Shown in pieces: positions 9,887 through 17,669 of a stretch of 64,000 nt of DNA. The position numbers were made by a program, and so were the translations under genes. The notes beneath the pieces were generated by a model. The model did not search any database and had not been told where the DNA came from. It saw only the letters and a program-made list of their open reading frames with translations. Every line of letters starts with the position of its first letter. The first letter of the stretch is position 1. Source of the DNA: Caulobacter soli (GTDB lineage: Bacteria; Pseudomonadota; Alphaproteobacteria; Caulobacterales; Caulobacteraceae); assembly GCF_011045195.1 (NCBI RefSeq), contig NZ_CP049199.1, forward strand, positions 496,001-560,000, written 5' to 3'.

Positions 9887-10159
9887 TTAGCGCCGCTTTT
9901 TCGACCCACCAAACGGCCGCCAGCGCAGGTACCAGCGGATGGCCGGTCCGACGATCGGCGTGCGCAGCAGCGGGCGCACGGCGTGGGGCCGGGTCTTCAG
10001 GAAGCACATCACCGCGCCGATCCAGAACACCGTGGTCGGCAGGCCGGGGGTGACGACGCCCACCGCGCCAGTGGCGAACAGCGCCGCGCCCAGGCCGTCC
10101 AGCGCCCAGTGAACGGGGCGGGACAGGCGTTTTCGGCGCGGGCGGGGCGTGTCGGTCAT
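9887..10159 (-). CDS. DUF454 (YbaN-like) small membrane protein
   Basis: A 90-residue protein with a basic N-terminus and two hydrophobic segments containing GAVGVVTPGLPTTVFWIGA, the DUF454/YbaN signature. The C-terminus is basic (GGSKKRR). Function is unknown. It lies 20 bp upstream of the ABC exporter on the same strand, which suggests a shared transcript. Confidence 0.85.
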   Translation of the reverse strand: MTDTPRPRRKRLSRPVHWALDGLGAALFATGAVGVVTPGLPTTVFWIGAVMCFLKTRPHAVRPLLRTPIVGPAIRWYLRWRPFGGSKKRR

Positions 10160-10210
10160 CGCAGGGGAAGATGGCGGCTCGGCGCGCCGGCCGCCACCCC
10201 TATCGCGCCC

Positions 10211-10750
10211 TTAGGTCGCCGGATCCTGCGAGAAGCGGATGCGGTTTCCGAACGGGTCGTGGACGGTCAGGATGTCGCCCCAGGCCTGGCGCTCGATCCC
10301 GGGACGGCCAAAGCCGTACTTCTTGTCGTTCAGCTCCTTGTGCAGGGCGTGGACGCCCTGCATCGGCACATAGACGGTCGAGCCGGGACTGGCGTCACCG
10401 TGATGTTCGGAGAGATGCAGGGTCAGCCCCGCCCGCGTCACGCCCATGTAGAGCGGCAGGCCGGGCTCGAAGCGGTGCTCGAAATCCACCGTGAAGCCCA
10501 GGAAGTCGCAATAGAATTCGCGGGCCTTGGTCTCGTCGAAACTCCGCAGCACGGGGATGGCGCGCAGGAAGCCTATCGCGTTGGGAGCGGGAGCGGTGTC
10601 GAGCTTGGCGGCCGCGACGTTCCAGTTGTCGTGGCCCAGTTCGGCGGCCACCAGCTCCAGCGTGGCGCTGTGCGAGACGTCGATGTTCTGGGCGGCCAGG
10701 GCGGCGCGCAGCCGCTTGGCCATGGCCTTGGCCTGATCGATGGTCGGCAT
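10211..10750 (-). CDS. Glyoxalase-superfamily (VOC) protein with N-terminal helical domain
   Basis: A 179-residue protein. The first roughly 55 residues (MPTIDQAKAMAKRLRAAL to ELGHDNWNVAAAKL) match the short helical domain found before some glyoxalase-like proteins. The rest is a single VOC fold with FYCDFLGFTVDFEHRFEPGLPLY and the closing HDPFGNRIRFSQ. VOC proteins bind a metal and include glyoxalases, dioxygenases and bleomycin-binding proteins; the activity is unassigned. AGGAGGA lies upstream of the ATG at 10750. It is first in a possible leftward operon with DUF454 and the ABC exporter. Confidence 0.85.
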   Translation of the reverse strand: MPTIDQAKAMAKRLRAALAAQNIDVSHSATLELVAAELGHDNWNVAAAKLDTAPAPNAIGFLRAIPVLRSFDETKAREFYCDFLGFTVDFEHRFEPGLPLYMGVTRAGLTLHLSEHHGDASPGSTVYVPMQGVHALHKELNDKKYGFGRPGIERQAWGDILTVHDPFGNRIRFSQDPAT

Positions 10751-10936
10751 GGAGTCCTCCTCGGTTCGGCGACAGTCCGTCGGGGCTCGCGTTGCCGACC
10801 TGGTCGCCGATCGAAGAAGGGATCCGCTGACAGGAAGATCGATGCCTTCACCTTGTCCCGAAGGATGCGAGCGGCGGGCGGCATCGGCCCGCCGGAACGT
10901 TAGGGCCAGGGGCGGGGGATCGTCAATTGGCGTAGG

Positions 10937-11070
10937 TCCTCCCCCTGTGGGGGAGGTGTCGGCGAAGCCGACGGAGGGGGGAGTAGTCGGCAGGCGGCCG
11001 GCCCCAGGATCGCCGATCCTAAAACTCCCCCCACCGATCGCTGTGCGATCGCCTCCCCCACAGGGGGAGG
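10937..11070. repeat. Paired palindromic repeat (CTCCCCC family)
   Basis: The left unit TCCTCCCCCTGTGGGGGAGG plus the GTCGGCGAAGCCGAC stem faces a right unit with the stem CGATCGCTGTGCGATCG and the mirrored G/C runs. It is nearly identical to the elements at 19.2 and 42.5 kb. I see no gene in the rest of 10751-11076. Confidence 0.85.
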
Positions 11071-11076
11071 ATTTGG

Positions 11077-11310
11077 TCAGGCGAAGCGCATGTGGCCCAG
11101 CGTGTCGCCGTGCAGCCTGGCGCTGATGCGGCCGCCGAACTTCGTGGCCGAGGTCAGCCGGGCCGTCATGCCATCGTCGCCCGCGCGCTCGAAGGCCCGT
11201 GCGGCGGCGGTCCACAGGAGGGTGGTGACCGGGTGGGGCAGCACGATCCCGGCGGCCAGGCCGAGGGCCAGCAAAGTCCAGGCTTCCAGGCGGTCAACGA
11301 TACGGGTCAT
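11077..11310 (-). CDS. Small hypothetical protein, one hydrophobic segment
   Basis: A 77-residue protein of no recognised family. Residues about 12-37 (LLALGLAAGIVLPHPVTTLLW) could form a membrane helix. The rest is basic and polar and ends LGHMRFA. The frame has normal high-GC codon use, and a purine-rich GAAGG stretch lies upstream of the ATG. The stop abuts the palindromic repeat. Confidence 0.55.
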   Translation of the reverse strand: MTRIVDRLEAWTLLALGLAAGIVLPHPVTTLLWTAAARAFERAGDDGMTARLTSATKFGGRISARLHGDTLGHMRFA

Positions 11311-11335
11311 GGCGGAAACCTTTCGAAGGGAAGGA

Positions 11336-11373
11336 GGCGGGCCGCCGTGCTGGGGGGAAACCGGCGGCCCGCC
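11336..11373. other. Strong hairpin in the leader region of the 11.3-kb small gene
   Basis: Perfect 12-bp arms GGCGGGCCGCCG and CGGCGGCCCGCC flank a 14-base loop rich in G and A. It lies 26 bp upstream of the leftward start at 11310. It could be a leader structure or a terminator for anything read leftward from the ubiA side. The remaining intergenic sequence to 11539 shows no convincing gene. Confidence 0.5.
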
Positions 11374-11539
11374 TCGGGCGGCGAAACGGCGGGAGGGGGA
11401 TCACCGTTTCGCTGAAGCCATCTAGTCCCATGGCCATGAATCAATCCAATTGATCGTTTTTCGGATCGAGATCGGAAACCTCTATGCTCGCCGTTCGGCA
11501 TGGTTGCGCGAGGCGGGAGGCCGGCGCTAAGCCTGCGTC

Positions 11540-12478
11540 ATGAGCTCTCCCGACACCGCCATCCTGCCCGACGCCGCCGCCGGCAACTGGGTCGACCGCC
11601 ATGCGCCGCCGGCCTTGCGGCCCTGGCTGAAGCTGGGCCGGTTCGACCGGCCGGCGGGGATCTGGCTGCTGATGCTGCCGGGCTGGCAAGGCATCGCCCT
11701 GGCGGCGGCCGGCAAGGGCCAATGGCCCAATCCGTGGCTGCTGCTCGCCTTCTTCATCGGGGCGGCGCTGATGCGGGCGGCCGGCTGCGCGTTCAACGAC
11801 ATCGTCGACCGCGACTTCGACGCCCAGGTCAGTCGCACGGCCATGCGCCCGATCCCGGCCGGCCTGATCAGCGTCAAGCAGGCCTGGGCGTTCCTGATCG
11901 GCTGCTGCCTGGTCAGCTTCCTGATCCTGATCTGCCTGGGCTGGTTGGCCGTCGGCCTGGGCGTGGCTTCGCTGGCCCTGGTGGCCGGCTATCCGTTCAT
12001 GAAGCGCATCACCTGGTGGCCGCAGGCGTGGCTGGGCCTGACCTTCAACTGGGGCGCGCTGCTGGGCTATGCGGCGGCGACCCACGAACTGAGCTGGGCC
12101 GCCGTGCTGCTCTACGCCTCGGGCCTGTTCTGGACCCTGGGCTACGACACGATCTACGCCATTCAGGACATCGAGGACGACGCCCTGGCCGGGGTGAAAT
12201 CCTCGACGCGCCGGCTGGGCGAACATGTCCAGAAGGGCGTGCTGGCCTTCTACATCGCCTGCTTCGTGCTGGTGATCGCGGCCGCCTGGGTCGGCGGCCT
12301 GGGGCCGCTGTTCCTGCCGCTGGCGGCCTTGGTCGCCGTCCACCTGTCGCGCCAGGCGGCCCGGGTGCGGATCGACGACCCGGTCGGGGCGCTGGCGCTG
12401 TTCAAGTCCAACGCCCAGGTCGGCGTCGTGCTGTTCCTGGCGCTGGCGGCGGGGATGTGGAAACCGCCGGGGCTTTAG
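11540..12478 (+). CDS. ubiA: 4-hydroxybenzoate polyprenyltransferase
   Basis: A 312-residue polytopic enzyme that attaches the polyprenyl tail to 4-hydroxybenzoate in ubiquinone synthesis at the inner membrane. Both Asp-rich Mg-pyrophosphate sites are visible: NDIVDRDFD near residue 86 and YDTIYAIQDIEDD near 201. The GRFDRPAGIWLLMLPGWQG start is typical. It is transcribed alone. UbiD is encoded about 5.5 kb away, not in the same operon. Confidence 0.95.
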   Translation: MSSPDTAILPDAAAGNWVDRHAPPALRPWLKLGRFDRPAGIWLLMLPGWQGIALAAAGKGQWPNPWLLLAFFIGAALMRAAGCAFNDIVDRDFDAQVSRTAMRPIPAGLISVKQAWAFLIGCCLVSFLILICLGWLAVGLGVASLALVAGYPFMKRITWWPQAWLGLTFNWGALLGYAAATHELSWAAVLLYASGLFWTLGYDTIYAIQDIEDDALAGVKSSTRRLGEHVQKGVLAFYIACFVLVIAAAWVGGLGPLFLPLAALVAVHLSRQAARVRIDDPVGALALFKSNAQVGVVLFLALAAGMWKPPGL

Positions 12479-12485
12479 GCGCGGT

Positions 12486-12585
12486 GCGTCCTTCGAGGCT
12501 CGGCTTCGCCTCGCACCTCAGGATGAGGACAACTGTGCTGAATTCCTCATCCTGAGGCGCCCGCGTAGCGGGCCTCGAAGGACGC
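12486..12585. repeat. Long inverted repeat (CTCATCCTGAG family)
   Basis: Outer arms GCGTCCTTCGAGGC at 12486-12499 and GCCTCGAAGGACGC at 12572-12585 enclose a second matching pair around CTCAGGATGAGGA and TCCTCATCCTGAG. It is related to the element at 24061 and lies between convergent genes. Confidence 0.8.
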
Positions 12586-12591
12586 AGGACC

Positions 12592-12933
12592 TCAGAACGG
12601 CGCGTTGCGATAGATCCGCTCCATGCTGCGATCCAGGTCGTCCAGCCGGCGGTCGTAGGCGCGGTTGAGGCAGGCGCGGTTGGCGCCGCAGCCTCGGCGG
12701 TCCTTCAACCACTGGACCTGGGCATCCTGCAAAGCGCCGCGGCCGCCCATGGCCAGGGTGCGCTTGTTGATGTCGTAGAGCACCGACATCTTCACGTCCT
12801 TGTCGTTCAGGGCGGTGTTGGCGCAGATCGCCTTCTCGTCCGGCGCGCGGGCCCGGGCGCAGTCGAAGCTGGCCGCGTGCGCCGCGACGGGCACGGCGAA
12901 GGTCAGGGCGAGGGCGGTCAGCAGCAGGCGCAT
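12592..12933 (-). CDS. Secreted LprI/DUF1311-like protein
   Basis: A 113-residue protein with a signal peptide (MRLLLTALALTFAVPVAAHA) and a small Cys-containing domain: ASFDCARARAPDEKAICAN, then LKDRRGCGANRACLNRAYDRRL. This layout matches the LprI/DUF1311 group, some members of which inhibit lysozyme. It is expected in the periplasm or cell envelope with two disulphides. The actual target is not known. Confidence 0.8.
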   Translation of the reverse strand: MRLLLTALALTFAVPVAAHAASFDCARARAPDEKAICANTALNDKDVKMSVLYDINKRTLAMGGRGALQDAQVQWLKDRRGCGANRACLNRAYDRRLDDLDRSMERIYRNAPF

Positions 12934-13002
12934 GGCGGTCTCCGAAAGGCGTGACGTCGGGTCATTCTGTAAGCCGGACGCTGAATGTGGCATGATGGTT
13001 CC

Positions 13003-13944
13003 ATGGCCGTCGCGTCCCGCATCAAGCCGCAAGCGCTGTTTTCGCCCGAGGAATGGGCCCCGCTGTCGGCGCGCTCGCGCTGGAAGGGCCTGGCCCTGGT
13101 GGCTCACGCCTGGGCGGTGATCATCGCGGCCGGAGCGATGGTCGTGCTGTGGCCCAATCCGCTGACCTACATCCTGGCGGTGATGCTGATCGGCGCCCGC
13201 CAGTTGGGCCTGGCCATCCTGATGCATGAGGCCGCGCATGGCGGGCTGCACCCGAACCTCAAGATCAACGACTGGGTCGGCGAGTGGCTGTGCGCCGCGC
13301 CCACCGGCGCGACCCTGGCCAAGTATCGGCCCTATCACCTGACGCATCACAAGTACGCCCAGCAGGCCGAGGACCCGGACCTGGTGCTGTCGGCGCCGTT
13401 CCCGACCACTCGCGCCAGCCTGCGCCGCAAGATCGTCCGGGACCTGACCAGCCAGACCTTCTTCAAGCAGCGGTTCGGCCCGCTGCTGGGCAAGCTGAAG
13501 GGGGACCAGCCCAAGGGCGCGATCTTCAGCGGCGAGGTCACGCGGCAGGGGCTGTTCCTGCTGTGGAACCTGGGCTTGCTGGTCGCCCTCAGCGCCATGG
13601 GCCTGTGGTGGGCGTGGCTGGCGCTCTGGATCGTGCCGATGGCGACCTGGTTCCCGCTGGTCACCCGCCTGCGCAACATCGCCGAGCACGCCCTGGTGGC
13701 CAAGGACGAGCCCGACCCGTTCCGCCACGCGCGGACAACCCAGGCCAACTGGATCGAGCGGGCCCTGATCGCGCCCTACTACGTCAACTTCCACGCCGAG
13801 CATCACCTGTTCATGCACATGCCATGCTGGAACCTGCCCAAAGCGCACCGGCTGCTGGTCGCCAAGGGACGGACGGAGGGCATGCTGACCGCGCCGGGCT
13901 ACCTGTCGGTGCTGAAGGCGGCGTCCAGTCGGGCTCCAGCCTAG
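13003..13944 (+). CDS. Membrane fatty-acid desaturase family protein
   Basis: A 313-residue membrane di-iron enzyme. Three histidine boxes are present: HEAAHGG near residue 75, HLTHHKYAQ near 112 and FHAEHHLF near 264. Hydrophobic pairs between them fit the four-helix desaturase/hydroxylase topology. Such enzymes introduce double bonds or hydroxyls into acyl chains or sterol-like and carotenoid substrates. Which one is used here cannot be seen. I use the ATG at 13003; an in-frame start six codons earlier is possible. Confidence 0.88.
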   Translation: MAVASRIKPQALFSPEEWAPLSARSRWKGLALVAHAWAVIIAAGAMVVLWPNPLTYILAVMLIGARQLGLAILMHEAAHGGLHPNLKINDWVGEWLCAAPTGATLAKYRPYHLTHHKYAQQAEDPDLVLSAPFPTTRASLRRKIVRDLTSQTFFKQRFGPLLGKLKGDQPKGAIFSGEVTRQGLFLLWNLGLLVALSAMGLWWAWLALWIVPMATWFPLVTRLRNIAEHALVAKDEPDPFRHARTTQANWIERALIAPYYVNFHAEHHLFMHMPCWNLPKAHRLLVAKGRTEGMLTAPGYLSVLKAASSRAPA

Positions 13945-13986
13945 ACGGGTCTCGCCTCGGGGCGGTCCGAATGCTCTAAGGCGGCC

Positions 13987-14646
13987 ATGATCGTCCAGAC
14001 GCTGGAGGGCCGCCGCGCCTTCATCCGCCAGAACACCGTGCTTCAGGCGCCGCCGCACGCGCCCGAACTGGTGCTGCACCTGGCCGACGAGGTGACGCCG
14101 CTCTGGAAGCTGACCGAGGAGGCCCTGGAAGAGATCGGCCTGCCGCCGCCTTTCTGGGCCTTCGCCTGGGCCGGCGGCCAGGCCCTGGCGCGCTACATCC
14201 TCGACCATCCCGAGACGGTGGCCGGCAAGACCGTGCTCGACTTCGCCACCGGCTCGGGCCTGGTGGCCGTGGCGGCGATGAAGGCCGGCGCCGCCCGCGT
14301 GCTGGCCAACGACATCGACGTCTTCTGCGAGGCGGCCGTGACCCTCAACGCCGAGGCCAATGGCGTGACGATCGACTTCACCGACCGGAACCTGCTGGAC
14401 GCCTCGCCGCCACACGCCGACGTGCTGCTGGCCGGCGACATCTGCTACGAGCGGCCAATGGCCGAGGCCGTGATGGCCTGGCTGGCCCAGGGGCGGGCGG
14501 CGGGGGCGAGCGTGCTGATCGGCGATCCGGGCCGCACCTACTTCCCCAAGGACGGCCTGGTGAAGCTGGCCGAATACCAGGTGCCGACCACGCGCGAGCT
14601 GGAAGACATGGCGGTCAAGCGCACCAGCGTCTGGACTCTGCCATAA
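13987..14646 (+). CDS. SAM-dependent methyltransferase, METTL20/ETFB-lysine type
   Basis: A 219-residue class I methyltransferase with the SAM motif VLDFATGSGLVAVAA near residue 83, followed by the acidic loop VLANDID and the post-motif GDICYERPMA. The N-terminal FWAFAWAGGQALARY and the overall length fit the bacterial homologues of ETF-beta lysine methyltransferase (METTL20). The substrate assignment is inference from family resemblance. Confidence 0.82.
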   Translation: MIVQTLEGRRAFIRQNTVLQAPPHAPELVLHLADEVTPLWKLTEEALEEIGLPPPFWAFAWAGGQALARYILDHPETVAGKTVLDFATGSGLVAVAAMKAGAARVLANDIDVFCEAAVTLNAEANGVTIDFTDRNLLDASPPHADVLLAGDICYERPMAEAVMAWLAQGRAAGASVLIGDPGRTYFPKDGLVKLAEYQVPTTRELEDMAVKRTSVWTLP

Positions 14647-14690
14647 CGACGATATAAGAACATAAGAAGAACAATCGGAGGCCCGCGGCC

Positions 14691-15035
14691 ATGCGCGAAG
14701 ACGGCAAGATCGACTATATCGAATGGCCCGCCGGCGACCTGCCGGCCACCAAGGCCTTCTACACCGCCGCCTTCGGCTGGGCCTTCACCGACTATGGTCC
14801 CGACTACGCGGCCTTCGAGGGCCAGGGCGCGGACGGCGGTTTCGCCACCCCGCAGGAAGGCTCGACCGACCGGCCGCTGGTGGTGCTCTACGCCCACGAC
14901 ATCGAGGCCATGCAGGCCAAGGTGAAGGCGGCCGGGGCGACGATCACCAAGCCGATCTTCAGCTTCCCCGGCGGCCGCCGCTTCCACTTCACCGACCCGT
15001 CCGGCAACGAGCTGGCGGTGTGGAGCGAGAGCTAG
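14691..15035 (+). CDS. VOC-family (glyoxalase/bleomycin-resistance fold) protein
   Basis: A 114-residue single-domain VOC protein: IDYIEWPAGDLPATKAFYTAAFGW at the start and FPGGRRFHFTDPSGNELAVWSE at the end. Paired betaalphabetabetabeta units of this size dimerise to form a metal site. Function is unassigned; members of this subgroup are often annotated only as glyoxalase-like. A purine-rich AATCGGAGG precedes the ATG. Confidence 0.85.
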   Translation: MREDGKIDYIEWPAGDLPATKAFYTAAFGWAFTDYGPDYAAFEGQGADGGFATPQEGSTDRPLVVLYAHDIEAMQAKVKAAGATITKPIFSFPGGRRFHFTDPSGNELAVWSES

Positions 15036-15040
15036 ATCAA

Positions 15041-15072
15041 CCGCTCATCCCGGCGTTCGCCGGGATGAGCGG
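15041..15072. repeat. Single palindromic hairpin (TCATCCCGGCG family)
   Basis: Arms of 15 bp (CCGCTCATCCCGGCG and its complement) flank a two-base spacer and are followed by ATTTTGG. It is one unit of the same sequence that is paired at 2289-2416. Its position just after a stop suggests it serves as a terminator. Confidence 0.8.
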
Positions 15073-15146
15073 ATTTTGGAATGCGCGAAAAACCGTCACG
15101 AAACCGCGATAAATCCGTCTCCGGACGATTTATGGGGTGAGCGACA

Positions 15147-15596
15147 GTGGGCGAGGCGGCGCCAGCCAGGACCTGCGGCGATTGCGGAATGTGCTGCAAG
15201 CTGATGGGCGTGGCCGCCATCGACAAGGCGCCTCACGCCTGGTGCGGCCACTATCGCAAGGGCGCGGGCTGCGGGATCTACGCCGACCGGCCCCAGGCCT
15301 GCGCCGACTATGCCTGCTACTGGCTGAACGCGGCCAATCTGGATGATCGCTGGCGGCCGGACCGCGCGCGTTTCATACTGCATCGCGAGGACGACGGGCG
15401 CAGGCTGATCGTCGAAGTCGATCCCTCGACCCCCGACGCCTGGCGCAAGTCGCCGTTCCACGAAACCTTCAAGGCCTGGGCGGCGCGTGGCGCGGCCGAC
15501 GGCCTGACCCTCAACGTCCTGGTCGGACGGCGAGGCTTCACGATCCTGCCCGATCGCGACGTCGACCAGGGCCTGGTGCGCGAGATTCCGGCATGA
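15147..15596 (+). CDS. YkgJ-family cysteine-cluster protein (copy 1)
   Basis: A 149-residue protein with the CxxCxxCC cluster (CGDCGMCCK) near the N-terminus, then CGHYRKGAGCGIY and RPQACADYACYWL. These cysteines probably bind a metal or iron-sulphur cluster; family function is poorly known. The start is GTG at 15147, just ahead of the cluster. It overlaps the next gene by four bases (ATGA), and the two proteins share the full motif order, which indicates a tandem duplication. Confidence 0.85.
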   Translation: MGEAAPARTCGDCGMCCKLMGVAAIDKAPHAWCGHYRKGAGCGIYADRPQACADYACYWLNAANLDDRWRPDRARFILHREDDGRRLIVEVDPSTPDAWRKSPFHETFKAWAARGAADGLTLNVLVGRRGFTILPDRDVDQGLVREIPA

Positions 15597-16132
15597 GCGA
15601 AACCGCTTCCACCCCAGTGCTGTCCAAGTCGTGCGGCGAGTGCGGCATGTGCTGCAAGGTCCTGCACATCAGCGAGCTGGCCAAGCCGGCCGGCCAATGG
15701 TGCGGCGTGTTCCGCAAGGGCTCGGGCTGCGGCGACTACGAGGCCCGCCCCCAGGCCTGCCGGGGCTTTCACTGCCTGTGGCTGACCTCCGAAAAGCTGG
15801 ACGCCGCCTGGCGGCCCGACAAGGCCGGCTTCTTGATGTACCCCGACCGCGACGGCAAGCGGCTGAACGTGGTGGTCGACCCGGGCAAGCCGGCGTCCTG
15901 GCGGCGCGAGCCCTACTATTCGCGGCTGAAGGCGATGTCGCAGCGGGCCTATGACGGCTACGAGCTCTTGATCTGCATCGGCGACCGCCGGGTGGTGATG
16001 TTCCCCACCGAGGACGTCGACCTGGGCGTGCTCAACCCCGACCACAAGCTGGTCAGCGGCTATGTCGAGCGCGACGGCGCGCAGGTGCCGTTCGCGATGG
16101 TGCTGAGCGACGTGGAAGAGATGGTCACTTGA
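15593..16132 (+). CDS. YkgJ-family cysteine-cluster protein (copy 2)
   Basis: A 179-residue paralogue of the preceding protein: CGECGMCCK, CGVFRKGSGCGDY, RPQACRGFHCLWL, followed by WRPDKAGFLMY matching WRPDRARFILH in copy 1. It has an extra C-terminal segment of about 30 residues (DHKLVSGYVERDGAQVPFAM). ATGA overlap means translational coupling. The pair may form a heterodimer or be redundant. The stop codon overlaps the large inverted repeat. Confidence 0.85.
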   Translation: MSETASTPVLSKSCGECGMCCKVLHISELAKPAGQWCGVFRKGSGCGDYEARPQACRGFHCLWLTSEKLDAAWRPDKAGFLMYPDRDGKRLNVVVDPGKPASWRREPYYSRLKAMSQRAYDGYELLICIGDRRVVMFPTEDVDLGVLNPDHKLVSGYVERDGAQVPFAMVLSDVEEMVT

Positions 16133-16373
16133 TCCCTCTCTCATAGAGAGAGGGAGGGGCCCGCCGCCGCAGGCGGTGGGAGGGTGAGAGGTTTCACCGC
16201 CAACCGGCAAATCCGGGGCCGTTGAGCATCTTGGGCAAGGTTCAGACCGCCAGCCCTCTGTGTGGTTGCTGACACGCACTCTCTTCGTCCGAGCTTCGTC
16301 CTGAGAGGTTGTAACCTCTCACCCTCCCACCGCTTCGCGGCGGGCCCCTCCCTCTCTCAAAGAGAGAGGGATC
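16131..16373. repeat. Very large inverted repeat with about 60-bp arms
   Basis: The left arm (about 16131-16194) contains GATCCCTCTCTC, GAGAGAGGGA, a GCCGCCGCAGGCGGTGGGA stem and GGGTGAGAGGTT. The right arm (about 16313-16373) is its complement with minor differences. The 118-bp loop has no gene that I can support. It is a larger version of the other paired palindromes, set between convergent genes. Confidence 0.82.
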
Positions 16374-16396
16374 AAGAAGCCGCCGCCACAGCGCCT

Positions 16397-17278
16397 CTAG
16401 AACCTCGGCCTGAAATCCCGCGGCGCCCACCCGAAGTCCGCCCGCGCGGAGCTGTCGTCGAAGGTCAGGTTCTGGGCCATGCGGTCGCCCATGGTCGCCG
16501 TGGCGCCGGGATAGAACGGCTTGGCCAGGGTCAGCAGCAGGCGAAACAGCCACGCCGGCAGCGGCAGGATCGCCGGGCGGCGGCCGAGGCCGGCATAGAT
16601 CCGCTCGGCCATCACGCGATAGGTCAGGGTCTCGCCGCCGACCAGGTCATAGGCCTTGTCCCGCGCCGCCGGAGCCTGGGCGGCGGCGATCGCCCCGCCG
16701 GCCAGGTCGTCGGCATGGACCGGCTGGCGCAGGCCCTCGCCCTGGCCTGACAGCGGCAGCACCTTGAAGCGGCGGATCAGCCCGGCCAGGCGGCTGACAT
16801 TGCCGTCACGGCCTTCCAGGTAGATCAGGGTCGGCCGCAGGATCGTCCAGGCCACGCCGTGCGCGGCGCAGAAGGCCTCGACCGCCGCCTCGGCGTCGGC
16901 CAGCGACTTGGCCACGGCCCGCTCCGAGGCGTCCGGCGAGTCCTGCTTGGTGAAGCGGCTGGTCGAGGAGAACGCCACCAGTCGGACCATGCCGCGCGCC
17001 TTCAGGGCGGGCAGGGCCTGGGGCAGCAGCCAGATCGGCGACAGCGAGAACACCGTGGCGACCGGCGGCAGTTCGTCGGCCAGGTTCGGGTCGGCCAGGT
17101 CGCCGTCCACCCAGCAGATGTCGTCGCTCGGCGGTCGCCGGCTCAGCGAGATCGGCGTGGTCCCCAGGGCGTTCAGCCGCGTCAGCAGGTGCTCGCCGAT
17201 CAGGCTGGTGGCCCCCAGCACCAGGATCGGCGACGTCAGGCCCGACGGGGAGGGCGAAGAGGTGTTTTCAGCGTCCAT
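16397..17278 (-). CDS. NAD(P)-binding SDR (atypical, NmrA/NDUFA9-like)
   Basis: A 293-residue Rossmann-fold protein with LVLGATSLIGEHLL near residue 20. It has ERAVAKSLADAEAAVEAF and WTILRPTLIYLEGRDGNVSRLAGLIRRF, typical of extended atypical SDRs related to complex I subunit NDUFA9 or NmrA. The classical YxxxK is not evident, so it may bind NAD(P) without dehydrogenase activity. The ATG at 17278 is preferred over upstream alternatives. The C-terminus is GWAPRDFRPRF. Confidence 0.78.
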   Translation of the reverse strand: MDAENTSSPSPSGLTSPILVLGATSLIGEHLLTRLNALGTTPISLSRRPPSDDICWVDGDLADPNLADELPPVATVFSLSPIWLLPQALPALKARGMVRLVAFSSTSRFTKQDSPDASERAVAKSLADAEAAVEAFCAAHGVAWTILRPTLIYLEGRDGNVSRLAGLIRRFKVLPLSGQGEGLRQPVHADDLAGGAIAAAQAPAARDKAYDLVGGETLTYRVMAERIYAGLGRRPAILPLPAWLFRLLLTLAKPFYPGATATMGDRMAQNLTFDDSSARADFGWAPRDFRPRF

Positions 17279-17324
17279 CTTCCCCCTATAGTCGCGCTGC
17301 AAGCGGCGACCCAGGACTTTGCTC

Positions 17325-17669
17325 ATGACCTACGAGGATGTGCGCGCCTTCGCCTTCAAACTGCCCGGGGTGACCGACGGGACCTCGTACGGCCATCCCA
17401 GCCTGAAGGCGCACGGCAAGTTCCTGACCCGGCTGAAGGAGGACGGCGACAGCCTGGTCTGTCCCGGCGTCGGGTTCGACGAGCGCGAGATGCTGATGCA
17501 GGCCGAGCCCGAGACCTTCTACGTCACCGACCACTACCGCAACTATCCCTACGTCCTGGTCCGCCTGTCTCGGGTCGAGGCCGGCACGGTGGAGCGGCTG
17601 CTGGAGCGCCAGTGGCGGGCGACCGCGCCGAAGAAACTGCTCAAGGCCTATGACGCGGAGCGGGCATGA
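17325..17669 (+). CDS. MmcQ/YjbR-family protein
   Basis: A 114-residue protein of the MmcQ/YjbR family: FAFKLPGVTDGTSYGHPSLKAHGKFLTRL, VGFDEREMLMQAEPETFYVTDHY, and C-terminal LLERQWRATAPKKLLKAY. The fold resembles a DNA-binding CyaY-like domain, and the function is unclear. ATG 17325 is chosen; a TTG two codons earlier is possible. It overlaps the following membrane-protein gene by four bases. Confidence 0.85.
   Translation: MTYEDVRAFAFKLPGVTDGTSYGHPSLKAHGKFLTRLKEDGDSLVCPGVGFDEREMLMQAEPETFYVTDHYRNYPYVLVRLSRVEAGTVERLLERQWRATAPKKLLKAYDAERA

Noticed and set aside
11307..11501. 64-codon minus-strand frame upstream of the 11.3-kb small gene
   Set aside because: Runs through the 12-bp hairpin, is Pro/Arg-rich and has no ribosome site or recognisable motif.
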